Source of the DNA: Litchfieldia stipae
GTDB lineage: Bacteria > Bacillota > Bacilli > Bacillales > Bacillaceae_L
Direction: 5' to 3'
Length of the DNA stretch: 64,000 nucleotides
NCBI RefSeq assembly: GCF_014837155.1
Contig: NZ_JACYHA010000002.1
Location: 186,001 to 250,000 of the forward strand
Shown: piece by piece, positions 16,437 through 25,828 of the stretch
How the letters are laid out: each line of letters starts with the position of its first letter
How positions within the stretch are numbered: the stretch's first letter is position 1
Translations under genes and position numbers: made by a program
The notes under the pieces: generated by a model
What the model was told of the DNA's origin: nothing
The model's database searches: none
What the model saw: only the letters and a program-made list of their open reading frames with translations

Positions 16437-18089
16437 TTATTTTGTTGTAAACTTTGAAATTAGATTCTGCAATTCAGATGAAATATCTGTGAGTGATTCT
16501 GCTGCTAATTGAACTTCATCCATTGTTGTTAATTGTTTTTCTCCTGATGCTGCAAGTTTCTGGATACTTCCACTTGATTGTCTCGCAACCTCAGACATTT
16601 CGTGAACTGAAGCAGATACTTCTTCAGAGCCAGCTGAAATTTCCTCTGTTGTTGCTGTGATTTCTTGAATTTGAGACATAACATCATTCATTGATTTCAT
16701 GATAATAATGAATTTTTCGGCAGTCTCATTTGCTTTTTCTGAACCAAGAGAAACACTTTGTTTCACAACTTTCATTGCATTAACAGAACTTAAAGTTGAT
16801 GATTGGATTTCTTGAATTAATTGGCGGATATCGTTTGATGATTTTGTTGATTCAGTGGCTAGTTTCCTAACCTCATCAGCAACTACTGCAAATCCTTTTC
16901 CAGCTTCTCCAGCTCTTGCGGCTTCAATAGCTGCATTTAATGCAAGTAAGTTTGTTTGCTCTGCAATTCCTGTAATAATATTCACAATCGTTGATATTTC
17001 ATTCGACTTATCAAATAGTTGCTGAATTGCTTGGTCCGTTTCAGTAACAGAACTAAAGATTGATTCAATTTGATCAACCGTATCGCTTAATGAACCACGA
17101 CCGTCTTCTGCAAGCTCAGTTGTCTTTTCGGTCAGATCAGAAACCGTTCCAGCACTTTCTGCTATTCGATTAATACCAATTGATGTTTCCTCTACTGCAC
17201 GAGCAGATTCCTCTGCCATTAGCTTTGTTTGCTCTGCTCCTGAGGCTACTTGGTTCATATACGTTGTTATTTCCTTCGTAATAGCAATTCCTTCATTTGC
17301 ATTCGATTGGAAACTCACTGCAGACTGTGATAAATGTGTGCTCGTTGTCCCCACCATTAAGATAATATTATTTAGATTGTCAACCATTGTATTAAATGAG
17401 TGATTTAATTCAGTAATTTCATCTTTTCCTTTTAAATCAACCTTCTCAATGATTAAGTCACCATCTGCAACCTTATTAGCATTTTCGGTGATTTTATTAA
17501 TTGGTCTTGATATTTTATTTGAAAAGAATATTGCAACAATTATTGAACCTACTACAAGTAACGCAATAGCTATAATTGAGAACAATATTAAGAAAGAAAC
17601 TTTTTGTTTTTGGTTAGCTATTACATTCTCATAGTTTTCATAGGAAAGATTATAAAGTTTAAATATGTCATTTATAATTCCTCGTGCTCTAATCGATTGG
17701 CGCTTCAGTTCTTCGTAATCATTAGTAGAAATGGCTTCAAGTGATTCCGAATTGATTTGATCAAATTTATCAGTCAATGATGTGAAAATTTTTCTCTGGT
17801 CATCCTGTTGTAGTACTTCACCCATCTTTTCTAGTGATGGTTCAATAATATTTAAAATTGATTTAACCTTTTCGGCACTTGCTTCAGTTTTGTTAAAAGC
17901 ATTGGCTTCAAGTGATTGTTGTAGTGACTCGATATTTCCCTTTAATTGTTGCGTATTTATTAGCATTTCCACCTCTGCATCTGAATCCGATCTTAGCTGA
18001 TTCATTTGAACAATGACAATAATGAAAATGAGGGTAAGTAATGATAATGGGGCAAGAATATTTATTAGTAATTTTTGTTTTAATTTCAT
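16437..18089 (-). CDS. methyl-accepting chemotaxis protein
   Basis: About 550 residues. A transmembrane helix near residues 10-30, a four-helix-bundle-like extracytoplasmic domain of about 130 residues, a second helix ([24 protein letters not shown]), a HAMP domain ([23 protein letters not shown]) and the signalling domain with hairpin tip [31 protein letters not shown] split over the tip. The ATG at 18089 has AGGTGA at eight bases; a GTG at 18101 is possible. It follows a BMP-family binding lipoprotein gene by under 20 bases, suggesting the receptor reads ligand through that protein. Confidence 0.93.
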   Translation of the reverse strand: MKLKQKLLINILAPLSLLTLIFIIVIVQMNQLRSDSDAEVEMLINTQQLKGNIESLQQSLEANAFNKTEASAEKVKSILNIIEPSLEKMGEVLQQDDQRKIFTSLTDKFDQINSESLEAISTNDYEELKRQSIRARGIINDIFKLYNLSYENYENVIANQKQKVSFLILFSIIAIALLVVGSIIVAIFFSNKISRPINKITENANKVADGDLIIEKVDLKGKDEITELNHSFNTMVDNLNNIILMVGTTSTHLSQSAVSFQSNANEGIAITKEITTYMNQVASGAEQTKLMAEESARAVEETSIGINRIAESAGTVSDLTEKTTELAEDGRGSLSDTVDQIESIFSSVTETDQAIQQLFDKSNEISTIVNIITGIAEQTNLLALNAAIEAARAGEAGKGFAVVADEVRKLATESTKSSNDIRQLIQEIQSSTLSSVNAMKVVKQSVSLGSEKANETAEKFIIIMKSMNDVMSQIQEITATTEEISAGSEEVSASVHEMSEVARQSSGSIQKLAASGEKQLTTMDEVQLAAESLTDISSELQNLISKFTTK

Positions 18090-18107
18090 TCTCTTAGTCA
18101 CCTATTC

Positions 18108-19103
18108 CTAATTAATTGTAACTTTACCGTTGATAATGTCTTGCTTAGCTTTTTCAAGCTCTTCTTCTATTTCAGGAGTGATTGCTATGTTACGAATTGG
18201 TGCTAAACCAACACCATTTTCTTTAAGACCTAGCTCCATATGCTTTTCAAGTAAGGTACCCTCAGTTTTTAGTTCGTTTAATGCTTGGAAGATAACGACA
18301 TCTACATTCTTTAACATCGAAGAAACAACTGTATTCTCTGCAAAGAAAAATTGATCAGTGTCGACTCCAAATGCAAATATATCCTCTTTCACTGCCGTAG
18401 CATGGATGGCTCCTAATCCTGATAATCCTGCTGCTGGATAAATCATGTCTACATCATTATCCATCATCTTATTCGCAATTACTTCACCCTTTTTCAGATC
18501 GCCAAAATCATTTGTGTAGTCCACATAAATAGTACCTTCTGGATCAATTCTTTTAACGCCTTGTTCAAAACCTACACGAAATCGTTCAATCACGTCTACG
18601 CCTTCCATTCCGCCAATAAAACCATATGTATTGGTTTTAGAAGCTAAGGCAGCTAATACTCCAACTAGATATGAACCTTCACCCTCTTTGAATGTAATTG
18701 AGTGAACATTCTCTAACTCAGAAACACCATCAATAAATAAGAAGCGTTGATTGGGATATGCTGCTGCTACCTTTTCTAAATCCTCTTGCATCGCAAACCC
18801 TAATCCAACCACTAAATCGTGATTTTCTTCAACTAATGTGGTTAACCCTTTCTCATAGCTATTATCTTCGTCTAACTCCATATAATTAAATTCAATTCCT
18901 AGTTCATCTCTAGCCCTTTCTAATCCTGTAAAGGCCATGTCACTAAATGATTGGTCTCCTAAACCAACGTCAGATAGCATAATCCCAACCGTTATTTTTT
19001 CGTCTATATTTGATGGTTGTCCTAAATTACAACCTGATAAAACAAAGAATAGAACGAGCGCAACTCCTAACGCGAATATCTTTTTGATTGAAAATTTGTT
19101 CAT
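18108..19103 (-). CDS. BMP-family substrate-binding lipoprotein (orphan, with chemoreceptor)
   Basis: A 331-residue periplasmic-binding-protein-like lipoprotein. Signal peptide with lipobox LSGC, then KITVGIMLSDVGLGDQSFSDMAFTGLERA, GLGFAMQ, FIGGMEGVDVIERFRVGFEQGV and DMIYPAAGLSGLGA, typical of the BMP/Med nucleoside-binding group. No ABC permease or ATPase gene follows; instead a chemoreceptor gene does. The ATG at 19103 has AAAGGGAG upstream. It may bind a nucleoside or related compound for sensing and not for uptake; this is inference. Confidence 0.9.
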   Translation of the reverse strand: MNKFSIKKIFALGVALVLFFVLSGCNLGQPSNIDEKITVGIMLSDVGLGDQSFSDMAFTGLERARDELGIEFNYMELDEDNSYEKGLTTLVEENHDLVVGLGFAMQEDLEKVAAAYPNQRFLFIDGVSELENVHSITFKEGEGSYLVGVLAALASKTNTYGFIGGMEGVDVIERFRVGFEQGVKRIDPEGTIYVDYTNDFGDLKKGEVIANKMMDNDVDMIYPAAGLSGLGAIHATAVKEDIFAFGVDTDQFFFAENTVVSSMLKNVDVVIFQALNELKTEGTLLEKHMELGLKENGVGLAPIRNIAITPEIEEELEKAKQDIINGKVTIN

Positions 19104-19239
19104 GTAAATTTCTCCCTTTAGGCACAAACTTAGTACCGATTTCTTTTTTATAGCTTCTCCATCCACAAAAATAATTATATTAGTATACACACAACATTAT
19201 ATCGGCATAACGAAGGGAATGTTTAGCAATAGTTAACAC

Positions 19240-19296
19240 AAAAAGAGATTGCTCAAAAATATGCTAAGTACACATTTTTGAAACAACCTCTCTTTG
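19240..19296 (-). terminator. long hairpin terminator after the csp gene
   Basis: Arms of about 24 bases (19240-19263 and 19271-19295) pair with few mismatches and lead into TTTTTG on the minus strand. Confidence 0.7.
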
Positions 19297-19338
19297 ATTG
19301 ACCTATGGATTTAAATAGAGAATAACACTTATGTTAAT

Positions 19339-19539
19339 CTATACTTTACGAACGTTAGTCGCTTGAGGACCACGTTGACCATTTTCGATGTCAAAAGTAA
19401 CCTCTTGACCTTCGTCAAGTGATTTGTAGCCATCACCTTCAATAGCTGAGAAATGTACGAATACATCTTCTCCACCTTCTCGCTCAATGAAGCCGAAGCC
19501 TTTTTCACTGTTAAACCATTTTACTTTACCTTGTTCCAT
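19339..19539 (-). CDS. cspD: cold-shock protein (CspD-like)
   Basis: A 66-residue single cold-shock domain with RNP1 KGFGFIE and RNP2 VFVHFSAI. It binds single-stranded RNA/DNA and acts as an RNA chaperone. The sequence [30 protein letters not shown] is closest in my memory to B. subtilis CspD. The start at 19539 has AGGAGG (seven to nine bases). An upstream A/T-rich leader of about 100 bases could be the usual long csp 5'-UTR, but I see no clear cold-box. Confidence 0.93.
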   Translation of the reverse strand: MEQGKVKWFNSEKGFGFIEREGGEDVFVHFSAIEGDGYKSLDEGQEVTFDIENGQRGPQATNVRKV

Positions 19540-19656
19540 TCTTGTTCCTCCTAGCATGTTGCAAATACAATAGATTGCAATTGAATTAGTGTTGCATTAT
19601 TCTTATTCCCATTATTGAACTGTTTTAATCCTAATATGATTAAATTTATTATTAAT

Positions 19657-20574
19657 TTATAGTTTTTCATTAAAAAAATGTGTGATTTCGCTTTTTTGTT
19701 CTTGAAACACTTTTTGTCCAAGCTCTATTAAAGAGCCTATCGAAGTAATATCATCAAATGGCACTTCTTTGCCTAAATCCTGATTTATTCGTAAATAATT
19801 AGACTTTAATAACTGACTACAGTGAAATGAAACAGATTCTGATGATAAATTTAATGCTAAATCAATTAATTTAGGAGTTACTTTCATCGAAGATAATTGA
19901 AAGGGCAGCCATTTCTTTACTCCCCAATATTTATTATCATCGATTGTAAAATCTATGTTTTGAAGTCCTGTACCAACTGACATGATTTGAATATCAGAAA
20001 GTTCTTTATTAAAATGGCTTAAGGCTTCTGTAATACAAACCATAGATGGATTATTGGCCCACAAACCACCATCTATTGAGAGGTATTTATTATCAATATT
20101 ATTTGGAGGAAAGTATACGGGTGCAGAACATGAAGATAATACAGCATCCCATAGCTTCACATCCATATCCTTACTCAAATGATGTCCGTAATTAGAGCGA
20201 TGAATATACGGTCTCCCCTTTGTTACATTTACTGCTGGAATAAGTAATGGCTTCCGTATATCTTTAAGAGTGATATGACCAAAAGCATCTTGTAAATAAC
20301 TTCGTAAATATTCATCACTATAAACACTTTTAAACAAACCAATCTTTGCTTTTGGAATAAATATTTTTGCTCCATTCTTCCTATACAGGTTTAACACGTC
20401 AGTCATTTTATTATTCATAATAATTGAAGCTGCAACAATAGCTCCAGTACTAGTGCCTGCTATCACATCAAATAACTCTACAATTGGCTTTTTAAATTCT
20501 TGTTCTATTTCTTTTAGAATGGAGATGGCAAAAACACCTCTAATGCCACCACCATCTATACATAACATTTTCAA
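19657..20574 (-). CDS. patatin-like phospholipase
   Basis: A 305-residue soluble patatin domain. Oxyanion loop DGGGIRG at residues 7-13, nucleophile elbow GTSTG and catalytic Asp in IDGGLWANNPS form a complete Ser-Asp dyad. It should hydrolyse phospholipid acyl esters. No cyclase (CD-NTase) or other defence gene is adjacent, so a CBASS effector role is not supported. The TTG at 20574 has AGGTGA six bases upstream; an ATG at 20568 is the alternative. Confidence 0.88.
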   Translation of the reverse strand: MKMLCIDGGGIRGVFAISILKEIEQEFKKPIVELFDVIAGTSTGAIVAASIIMNNKMTDVLNLYRKNGAKIFIPKAKIGLFKSVYSDEYLRSYLQDAFGHITLKDIRKPLLIPAVNVTKGRPYIHRSNYGHHLSKDMDVKLWDAVLSSCSAPVYFPPNNIDNKYLSIDGGLWANNPSMVCITEALSHFNKELSDIQIMSVGTGLQNIDFTIDDNKYWGVKKWLPFQLSSMKVTPKLIDLALNLSSESVSFHCSQLLKSNYLRINQDLGKEVPFDDITSIGSLIELGQKVFQEQKSEITHFFNEKL

Positions 20575-20624
20575 ATAACGTCACCTATTTCAACTCAGAA
20601 ACTTTTGTCTAGATTGCTTTCAAG

Positions 20625-21440
20625 TTATTTTTTGTAGGGGATATTCAATAGGTCTGGTACGGTTTCAAATTGGAAGCCTTGGGCTTTTAATGTTGGTATA
20701 AGTTGATCTAATGCTCTAATTGTATTTGTTCGATCTGCATCCCATTCACCACCATCATGCATCAGAATGATGGCACCTGGGTGAATGTTGCTTGTCACTG
20801 TATAAGCAATCACTTCTGGAGCATCCTCCTGCCAATCAAGTGAATCAACAGACCAACCAACCACCGTATAATCCATTTCTGCTAATTTCTCAACTAATTC
20901 GTTGTATAGGAAACCATAAGGTGCTCGAAATAATTTAGTTCGATACCCAATGATTCCTTCTAATTCATCCTCTGTTTGGTTAACTTCTCTCTCAAGTGTT
21001 TCTAGTTGCTCTTCCTCAACAAAGTTAGGATGAGTATAGGAATGATTCCCAACAATATGCCCATCATCAATCATTCTTCTAACGAGATCTGGGTATTCTC
21101 TTGCCCTAGCTCCCATGACAAAAAAAGTGGCTTTGATATCATGTTTTTTTAAAACATCTAATACTTGTGATGTAAAACGTGGATCCGGGCCGTCATCAAA
21201 GGTTAATGCAAGTTTATTTTCACTCATTGCACCTCTTAGAACGATCGTTTCTGGATATCTTTGTTGAAGAATAATATTTGAAACTGGCTGTCTCACTCTT
21301 TCTGTCGACTCTGCTCCTCCCTGTGGTTCAGGTAATTGTCGACTTGTATTTTTCGCTTCATTTGCACTTACAGATTGTATCAACGGTATTAAAAGGAACA
21401 TTACAATAATTAATATCTTCACCCTCATCATATTTTTCAT
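20625..21440 (-). CDS. secreted polysaccharide deacetylase (NodB domain)
   Basis: A 271-residue exported enzyme: signal peptide (ILIIVMFLLIPLIQSVSA), short linker, then a NodB domain with all five motifs. These are LTFDDGPD (catalytic Asp and metal Asp), HSYTHPNF (metal His pair), RAPYGF, VDSLDW and ILMHDGG. It removes N-acetyl groups from peptidoglycan or another glycan outside the membrane. The ATG at 21440 has AAGGAG upstream; the longer in-frame start has no site. It is separated from the patatin gene by 50 bases and may be cotranscribed with it. Confidence 0.93.
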   Translation of the reverse strand: MKNMMRVKILIIVMFLLIPLIQSVSANEAKNTSRQLPEPQGGAESTERVRQPVSNIILQQRYPETIVLRGAMSENKLALTFDDGPDPRFTSQVLDVLKKHDIKATFFVMGARAREYPDLVRRMIDDGHIVGNHSYTHPNFVEEEQLETLEREVNQTEDELEGIIGYRTKLFRAPYGFLYNELVEKLAEMDYTVVGWSVDSLDWQEDAPEVIAYTVTSNIHPGAIILMHDGGEWDADRTNTIRALDQLIPTLKAQGFQFETVPDLLNIPYKK

Positions 21441-21610
21441 GCTCAATCTCCTTCTAAAAATCATGGTTTTTGTTATTTTTCTATAAATGAAGGAGCTTAT
21501 ACCCTATACTGAAAATATTTATATTTAAGGATCTACTTCCAGTTCAAATTCATAAGACTACCCTAACACTAATATGCTTAAAGTAAGAATTCTTTAAGGG
21601 GGAGCTTGAT

Positions 21611-21805
21611 TTGAAGATATTTAACCAAATTGCACTGTTTTTTGTAGTTCTTTATTCAGTAATCATTATTATGAATACTTATTTAGGTCAAATTGATAAG
21701 ATACAGTCTAATGTTGTTATTTTTCTTATGAATGGCTTCGCTTATATTGTTTCTTCAATCGAGCTTGAAAACGAAAAGAATCCAGATATTAAAGTAGAGG
21801 GTTAA
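21611..21805 (+). CDS. small membrane protein
   Basis: A 64-residue protein with two hydrophobic stretches (FNQIALFFVVLYSVIIIM and NVVIFLMNGFAYIV) and an acidic tail. The TTG start at 21611 is supported by AAGGGGGAG seven to eight bases upstream. I do not recognise the family. It is monocistronic, with a hairpin terminator shared with speD. Confidence 0.6.
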   Translation: MKIFNQIALFFVVLYSVIIIMNTYLGQIDKIQSNVVIFLMNGFAYIVSSIELENEKNPDIKVEG

Positions 21806-21824
21806 TATTATGGATAAATAAAAG

Positions 21825-21866
21825 GGCTGTCCGATTTAGCTTGATCATAAGCGTTTGGACAGCCTC
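21825..21866. terminator. terminator between the small membrane gene and speD
   Basis: GGCTGTCC (21825-21832) pairs with GGACAGCC (21857-21864), and adjoining bases extend the stem. Confidence 0.7.
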
Positions 21867-21876
21867 AGGAATGTTG

Positions 21877-22683
21877 TTAATGAATATTTTTCCCATAAAA
21901 GATTTCATCCATTTCGGACTTTAATCTTTTCGTGATTTCTTCAACCTCTTCTGGGGATAGTTTTTCTTTTGTATAGCCAAATAAATAATTATTAATATCA
22001 AATTCCTTTAATTTACATTTTGTGTGGAATATATTTTCTTGATAAATATTCACATCTATAAGATCAAACAATTCCTTCACTTCGTCAGGAATATAATTCT
22101 GAATTGAACTGATTTCATGATCAATAAATAATTTATGGCCTTCAATATCTCTTGTAAACCCACGTACTCTATAATCAATGGTCATAATATCTGTATCAAA
22201 GGAGTGAATTAAATAATTTAATGCTTTTAGCGGAGAAATCTCTCCACAAGTAGATACATCAATATCAGCTCTGAATGTACTGATTCCTTCATCTGGATGG
22301 TATTCTGGATAAGTGTGAACGGTGATATGACTTTTATCCAGCTGTAAAACAACATTATCTGGAAGTGGTCCTGGAGACTCGTCATAATGTCCAGTTGGAA
22401 CCTCTACGATCGGTCCTTCTGATACAAGAACTGTAACACTTGCCCCTTGCGGTACATAATCCTGCTTAGCGATATTTAAAACATGAGCTCCAATAATCTC
22501 AGATACATGACTTAAGATGCTTGTTAATCGATCAGCATTATACACTTCATCAATGTATTCAATGTACGCCTCGCGTTCCTCTTTTGTTCTTGTATAACAA
22601 ATATCATACATATTAAAGCTTAATGATTTTGTGAGGTTGTTAAATCCGTGTAATGTGACTCGTTGCTCTGGTGTAAGATCCAC
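21877..22683 (-). CDS. speD: S-adenosylmethionine decarboxylase, E. coli-type (class 1A) proenzyme
   Basis: A 268-residue proenzyme that makes decarboxylated SAM for spermidine synthesis. It aligns in memory with E. coli SpeD (264 residues) from [13 protein letters not shown] to the end, including the self-cleavage site [12 protein letters not shown] (Ser118 becomes pyruvoyl), [22 protein letters not shown] split here, and NVYQ-like [13 protein letters not shown]. subtilis itself uses the short (about 126-residue) class 1B enzyme, so this form is noteworthy. The GTG at 22683 has AGGGGG upstream. No speE is nearby. Confidence 0.93.
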   Translation of the reverse strand: MDLTPEQRVTLHGFNNLTKSLSFNMYDICYTRTKEEREAYIEYIDEVYNADRLTSILSHVSEIIGAHVLNIAKQDYVPQGASVTVLVSEGPIVEVPTGHYDESPGPLPDNVVLQLDKSHITVHTYPEYHPDEGISTFRADIDVSTCGEISPLKALNYLIHSFDTDIMTIDYRVRGFTRDIEGHKLFIDHEISSIQNYIPDEVKELFDLIDVNIYQENIFHTKCKLKEFDINNYLFGYTKEKLSPEEVEEITKRLKSEMDEIFYGKNIH

Positions 22684-22807
22684 GCTAGATTTCCCCCTTC
22701 TTTTAGTCCTATAAGTGAAGATTTCTAATTGTAGTATCAACTAAATATTCTTATAATACCCATTTTCTTCATAAAAAATCTGTTACATGATGGTCACAAC
22801 TGTAAAT

Positions 22808-22834
22808 TTGATATTTTGATGAGTTTAGTATAAT
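22808..22834 (+). promoter_or_regulatory. promoter of the 6S-like RNA
   Basis: A perfect TATAAT at 22829-22834 is preceded by TTGATA (22808-22813) at 15 bases, or ATTTGA at 17. Predicted start is near 22841. Confidence 0.6.
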
Positions 22835-22840
22835 ATATAA

Positions 22841-23040
22841 ACACAAGCTGCATTGTTCGTAATCATAATAAAGTTTTAACCTTTAAGCTTATATAGGGAG
22901 TTTAACATTGAAGCTGGAATGGCAAGCCTCTGTCTACACGACAAGGAGGACATACAGGAACGTTTCTGCGAACACCCACTTTGAGGAGTGGTGGTTTAAA
23001 ACTTTCTTACTTACATTACGGCAATTGCGGCTTACCTTAA
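22841..23040 (+). ncRNA. ssrS: stand-alone structured RNA, probable 6S RNA
   Basis: About 195 bases with no ORF, between divergent/convergent minus-strand genes, with its own promoter and terminator. The ends form a long closing stem: 22845-22863 pairs with 23015-23033 (about 17 pairs with two small bulges). Inside, 22870-22881 pairs with 22993-23005 (AAAGTTTTAACC against GGTTTAAAACTTT), enclosing further hairpins (CCTCTGTC...GACAAGGAGG; CCACT...AGTGG). Length, long closing stem and internal bulge fit 6S RNA, which binds sigma-A polymerase. The family call rests on architecture, not on a covariance search. Confidence 0.55.
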
Positions 23041-23076
23041 AACAAAACCCTCACTGTAAAGTGAGGGTTTTGTTTT
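23041..23076. terminator. terminator shared by the ncRNA and the aldo/keto reductase
   Basis: ACAAAACCCTCACT pairs with AGTGAGGGTTTTGT, with T-runs in both directions. Confidence 0.9.
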
Positions 23077-24052
23077 AAGGTAATTTTACACCACGTGAGC
23101 TTATATAAAGTGTATACCATTCTTCTCTTGTCATTGTTTCTGCAATTCTAATTGCATCCGCAGATGCTTTAATTCTGGTAGGATTGGTCGTACCAATAAC
23201 TGGCTGTATTTTTGCTGGATGCTTCATTAACCAGCCTAATACAATCGCCTCTAGTGTTGTTTCTTTTTCTTGAGCCAGCTTTTTCACAAGATGAGCTGTT
23301 TTTGCTACTGAATCATTTTCATTGATAACAGATCTGCCAGAGAACTTTCCTTTGGCTAATGGTGACCAAGCTTGGATTTGGATATCTTCCATTTGGCAAT
23401 ACTCAAGTATACCATCCGAAAAATATCCATTTTCTCCTGCCTTTTGATTCACATGGACACCATGATCGACCCAATCTAAATGTGATAAACTCATTTCTAA
23501 TTGGTTGACGACTAGTGGATCTGAAAGGTTTGATTGCAAGAATTTCATTTGCGATGCATTCATATTTGAAACACCAAAATACTTCACTTTTCCTGCTTGT
23601 TTTAAAGAATCAAACGCCTCAGCAACATCTTCAGGATCCATAAGAGGATCTGGACGATGTAATAATAAAATATCTATGTATTCTGTACCAAGTCTGCTTA
23701 AAATACCGTCAACTGACTGTATTATATAGTCTTTTGAGAAGTCATAACGGCCTGGTATGTTCCCTTCTGGAAAACGGATACCACATTTCGATTGAATGAC
23801 AATCTTTTCTCTTAAAGCGTGATTGCTCTGAAGTATCTCACCAAAAACCTTTTCTGCCTTTCCCATTGTATAAATGTCGGCATGATCAAAAAATGTGATC
23901 CCTGCTGAAAGCGCTGTATCAATTGCTTTTTCTGCCTGGATGATATGTTCTTTCGTTATCGGTTCTTGATTCCAGCCTCCCCCAAAGCCCATACATCCTA
24001 AAGCTAATCTGCTAGAAGAAATTCCACGCTTTTGTAATGGCATTTGTTTCAT
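23075..24052 (-). CDS. aldo/keto reductase
   Basis: A 325-residue NADPH-dependent (beta/alpha)8 oxidoreductase. The catalytic tetrad is visible: Asp and Tyr in DHADIYTMGKAE, Lys in QSKCG and His in LLLHRPDPLM. The LHRPDPLMDPEDVAEAF stretch resembles E. coli YdhF-type reductases. Substrate unknown. It is a single gene with GGAGG before the ATG. A MITE-like repeat occupies the region upstream of it. Confidence 0.9.
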   Translation of the reverse strand: MKQMPLQKRGISSSRLALGCMGFGGGWNQEPITKEHIIQAEKAIDTALSAGITFFDHADIYTMGKAEKVFGEILQSNHALREKIVIQSKCGIRFPEGNIPGRYDFSKDYIIQSVDGILSRLGTEYIDILLLHRPDPLMDPEDVAEAFDSLKQAGKVKYFGVSNMNASQMKFLQSNLSDPLVVNQLEMSLSHLDWVDHGVHVNQKAGENGYFSDGILEYCQMEDIQIQAWSPLAKGKFSGRSVINENDSVAKTAHLVKKLAQEKETTLEAIVLGWLMKHPAKIQPVIGTTNPTRIKASADAIRIAETMTREEWYTLYISSRGVKLP

Positions 24053-24081
24053 AATGGTACCTCCAGTTCATTTTTTATTAT

Positions 24082-24245
24082 GGCTATTTTCGTATATATT
24101 GTTGCTTTTGATACCACAGCCTGAATACACTCCGCGTCCTGTGGGAGCCAACTAGTCCCACGGGAGTCCCCCGTGTATTCAGGCTGCTAGAAATCTATTC
24201 TCAATTAATTCACCTCAAAAAACAACAAACTTTGAGAAAACAGCC
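24082..24245 (-). mobile_element. MITE-like palindromic element, copy B (short form)
   Basis: A 164-bp element in reverse orientation, flanked by perfect 8-bp direct repeats TTTATTAT (24074-24081 and 24246-24253). One terminal base differs from the other copies (GGCTATTTTC). It sits next to the U-tract of the terminator at 24261-24288. Interior arms CAGCCTGAATACAC / GTGTATTCAGGCTG make a strong hairpin. Confidence 0.9.
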
Positions 24246-24260
24246 TTTATTATAAGAAAA

Positions 24261-24288
24261 AAACATGTGACAACTACTTCACATGTTT
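24261..24288 (-). terminator. terminator of yhxA-like gene
   Basis: AAACATGTG (24261-24269) pairs with CACATGTTT (24280-24288), followed on the minus strand by TTTTTTCTTAT. Confidence 0.85.
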
Positions 24289-24313
24289 CTTTGTCTACGA
24301 TATATGATAACAT

Positions 24314-25669
24314 CTATATTATAGTATGCAAGCCTTTAACGAGTGTTTCAATTAAGTAATCTAAATCCTCATTTTTAATAGTTAATGGCGGTGATAGTGC
24401 TAGGATATTATTAAACCCTGCAACTGTCATTCCGTTCTTCCCAATAATGACTCGATTTTGTTTACAATACTGAACGACTTGATTTAATTTATCAACATCT
24501 AATGGCTCTTTTGTTTGTTTATTACTTACGAGTTCAATCCCTATTAGAAGACCTTTTCCCCGAACATCGCCAACATATGGGTGATTCAGGAGTTTTGACT
24601 TTAAAGTAGAAAGAGTTTTTTCACCGAGGACTTTAGATCGGAGAAATAATTTTTCCTGTTCCATCATTTCAATGTTTTTTAATGCAAGAGAACATGCAGC
24701 TGGGTTTCCTCCAAAAGTATTGATATGTCTTAAATAGTCGTAATCATCTATACCATTGAATGCCTCATAAATATCTCTACGAACGGCAGTTACAGCAAGT
24801 GGTAAGTAGCCACTTGTGATCCCTTTTGCCATTGTAATTATATCTGGCTTCACACCATAATGCATGAAACCAAATGCTTCACCCGTTCGTCCAAAACCAC
24901 AAATGACTTCATCAACGATGAGTAACGCGTCATGCTTAGCACACACCTCTTTTACACCTTTAAGGTAATGCTCATTCGGAATTAATATCCCGCCGCCAGT
25001 TATGATCGGTTCCATAATCATTGCAGCGATTGTTTCACTAAGCTCCCATGTCATTACACGATCTACTTCTTTAACAGACTGTAATTCATGAGGATCTGTT
25101 ATATCCTTATCACCATCACGATAACAATCTGGTGGAGAAACATGAATGAATCCTGGTGCAAGCTGCTCATATTTGTATTTTCTTTGTGCTTGACCAGTAG
25201 CAGCTAACGTGGCAATCGTATTACCATGATATCCTCTATATCTTGCTAAGATCTTATATTTATTATGATGATTTCTTTGCTGATGATACTGCCTGGCGAT
25301 TTTGAATGCAATTTCATTTGCTTCAGAACCACTATTGGAAAAATAGAAAACATAATCTCCACCTAATAGATCGTTTAATTTTTCAGCTAGCTTTATCGCA
25401 GGGAGATGACTTTGAGTAAGTGGATAATATGGCATTTCTTTTAATTGTTCATAGGCTGCCTCAGCCAATTCTTCTCTTCCATACCCTACATTAACACACC
25501 ATAGTCCAGCCATGGCATCTAAATAGCGATTTCCTTCATGATCAGTAATCCATGAACCTTCAGCTTTAGTAATAACTAATGTGTCAGATGGTTGATAAGG
25601 CCTCATTGAGTGCCAAACATACTTCTCATCCTTTGTTAGATGTTCATTTTGACCCTGCTTTTTTTCCAT
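24314..25669 (-). CDS. yhxA: class-III PLP aminotransferase (YhxA-like)
   Basis: A 451-residue aspartate-aminotransferase-fold class III enzyme. SNSGSEANEIAFKIARQYH binds phosphate, DEVICGFGRTG holds the PLP-ring Asp, and the Schiff-base Lys lies in ITMAKGITSGYLPL. The sequence follows B. subtilis YhxA closely from FVWHSM to the C-terminus. Class III enzymes of this type move omega-amino groups (for example beta-alanine or polyamines) to a keto acid; the actual substrate is not known. GAGGGG precedes the ATG. Confidence 0.93.
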   Translation of the reverse strand: MEKKQGQNEHLTKDEKYVWHSMRPYQPSDTLVITKAEGSWITDHEGNRYLDAMAGLWCVNVGYGREELAEAAYEQLKEMPYYPLTQSHLPAIKLAEKLNDLLGGDYVFYFSNSGSEANEIAFKIARQYHQQRNHHNKYKILARYRGYHGNTIATLAATGQAQRKYKYEQLAPGFIHVSPPDCYRDGDKDITDPHELQSVKEVDRVMTWELSETIAAMIMEPIITGGGILIPNEHYLKGVKEVCAKHDALLIVDEVICGFGRTGEAFGFMHYGVKPDIITMAKGITSGYLPLAVTAVRRDIYEAFNGIDDYDYLRHINTFGGNPAACSLALKNIEMMEQEKLFLRSKVLGEKTLSTLKSKLLNHPYVGDVRGKGLLIGIELVSNKQTKEPLDVDKLNQVVQYCKQNRVIIGKNGMTVAGFNNILALSPPLTIKNEDLDYLIETLVKGLHTII

Positions 25670-25803
25670 ATAATCCCCTCACTTTATGTGATTATGATCA
25701 TATTGATTAACTGAGCTGACGATGAAAACATGCTAAATTATGATAAATATAACTTATTTTTCATAAAAAGTGTGTCGAAATCTCATTTTTATCAACAGAA
25801 AAA

Positions 25804-25828
25804 AAGTCAGCCGTAGGCGACTGACTTA
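25804..25828 (-). terminator. terminator overlapping the helicase stop codon
   Basis: AAGTCAG (25804-25810) pairs with CTGACTT (25821-25827), with TTTTTTT following on the minus strand. Confidence 0.8.

Noticed and set aside
19657-20574. Patatin gene as a CBASS defence effector
   Set aside because: No CD-NTase, ubiquitin-like or other defence gene is nearby; neighbours are housekeeping.
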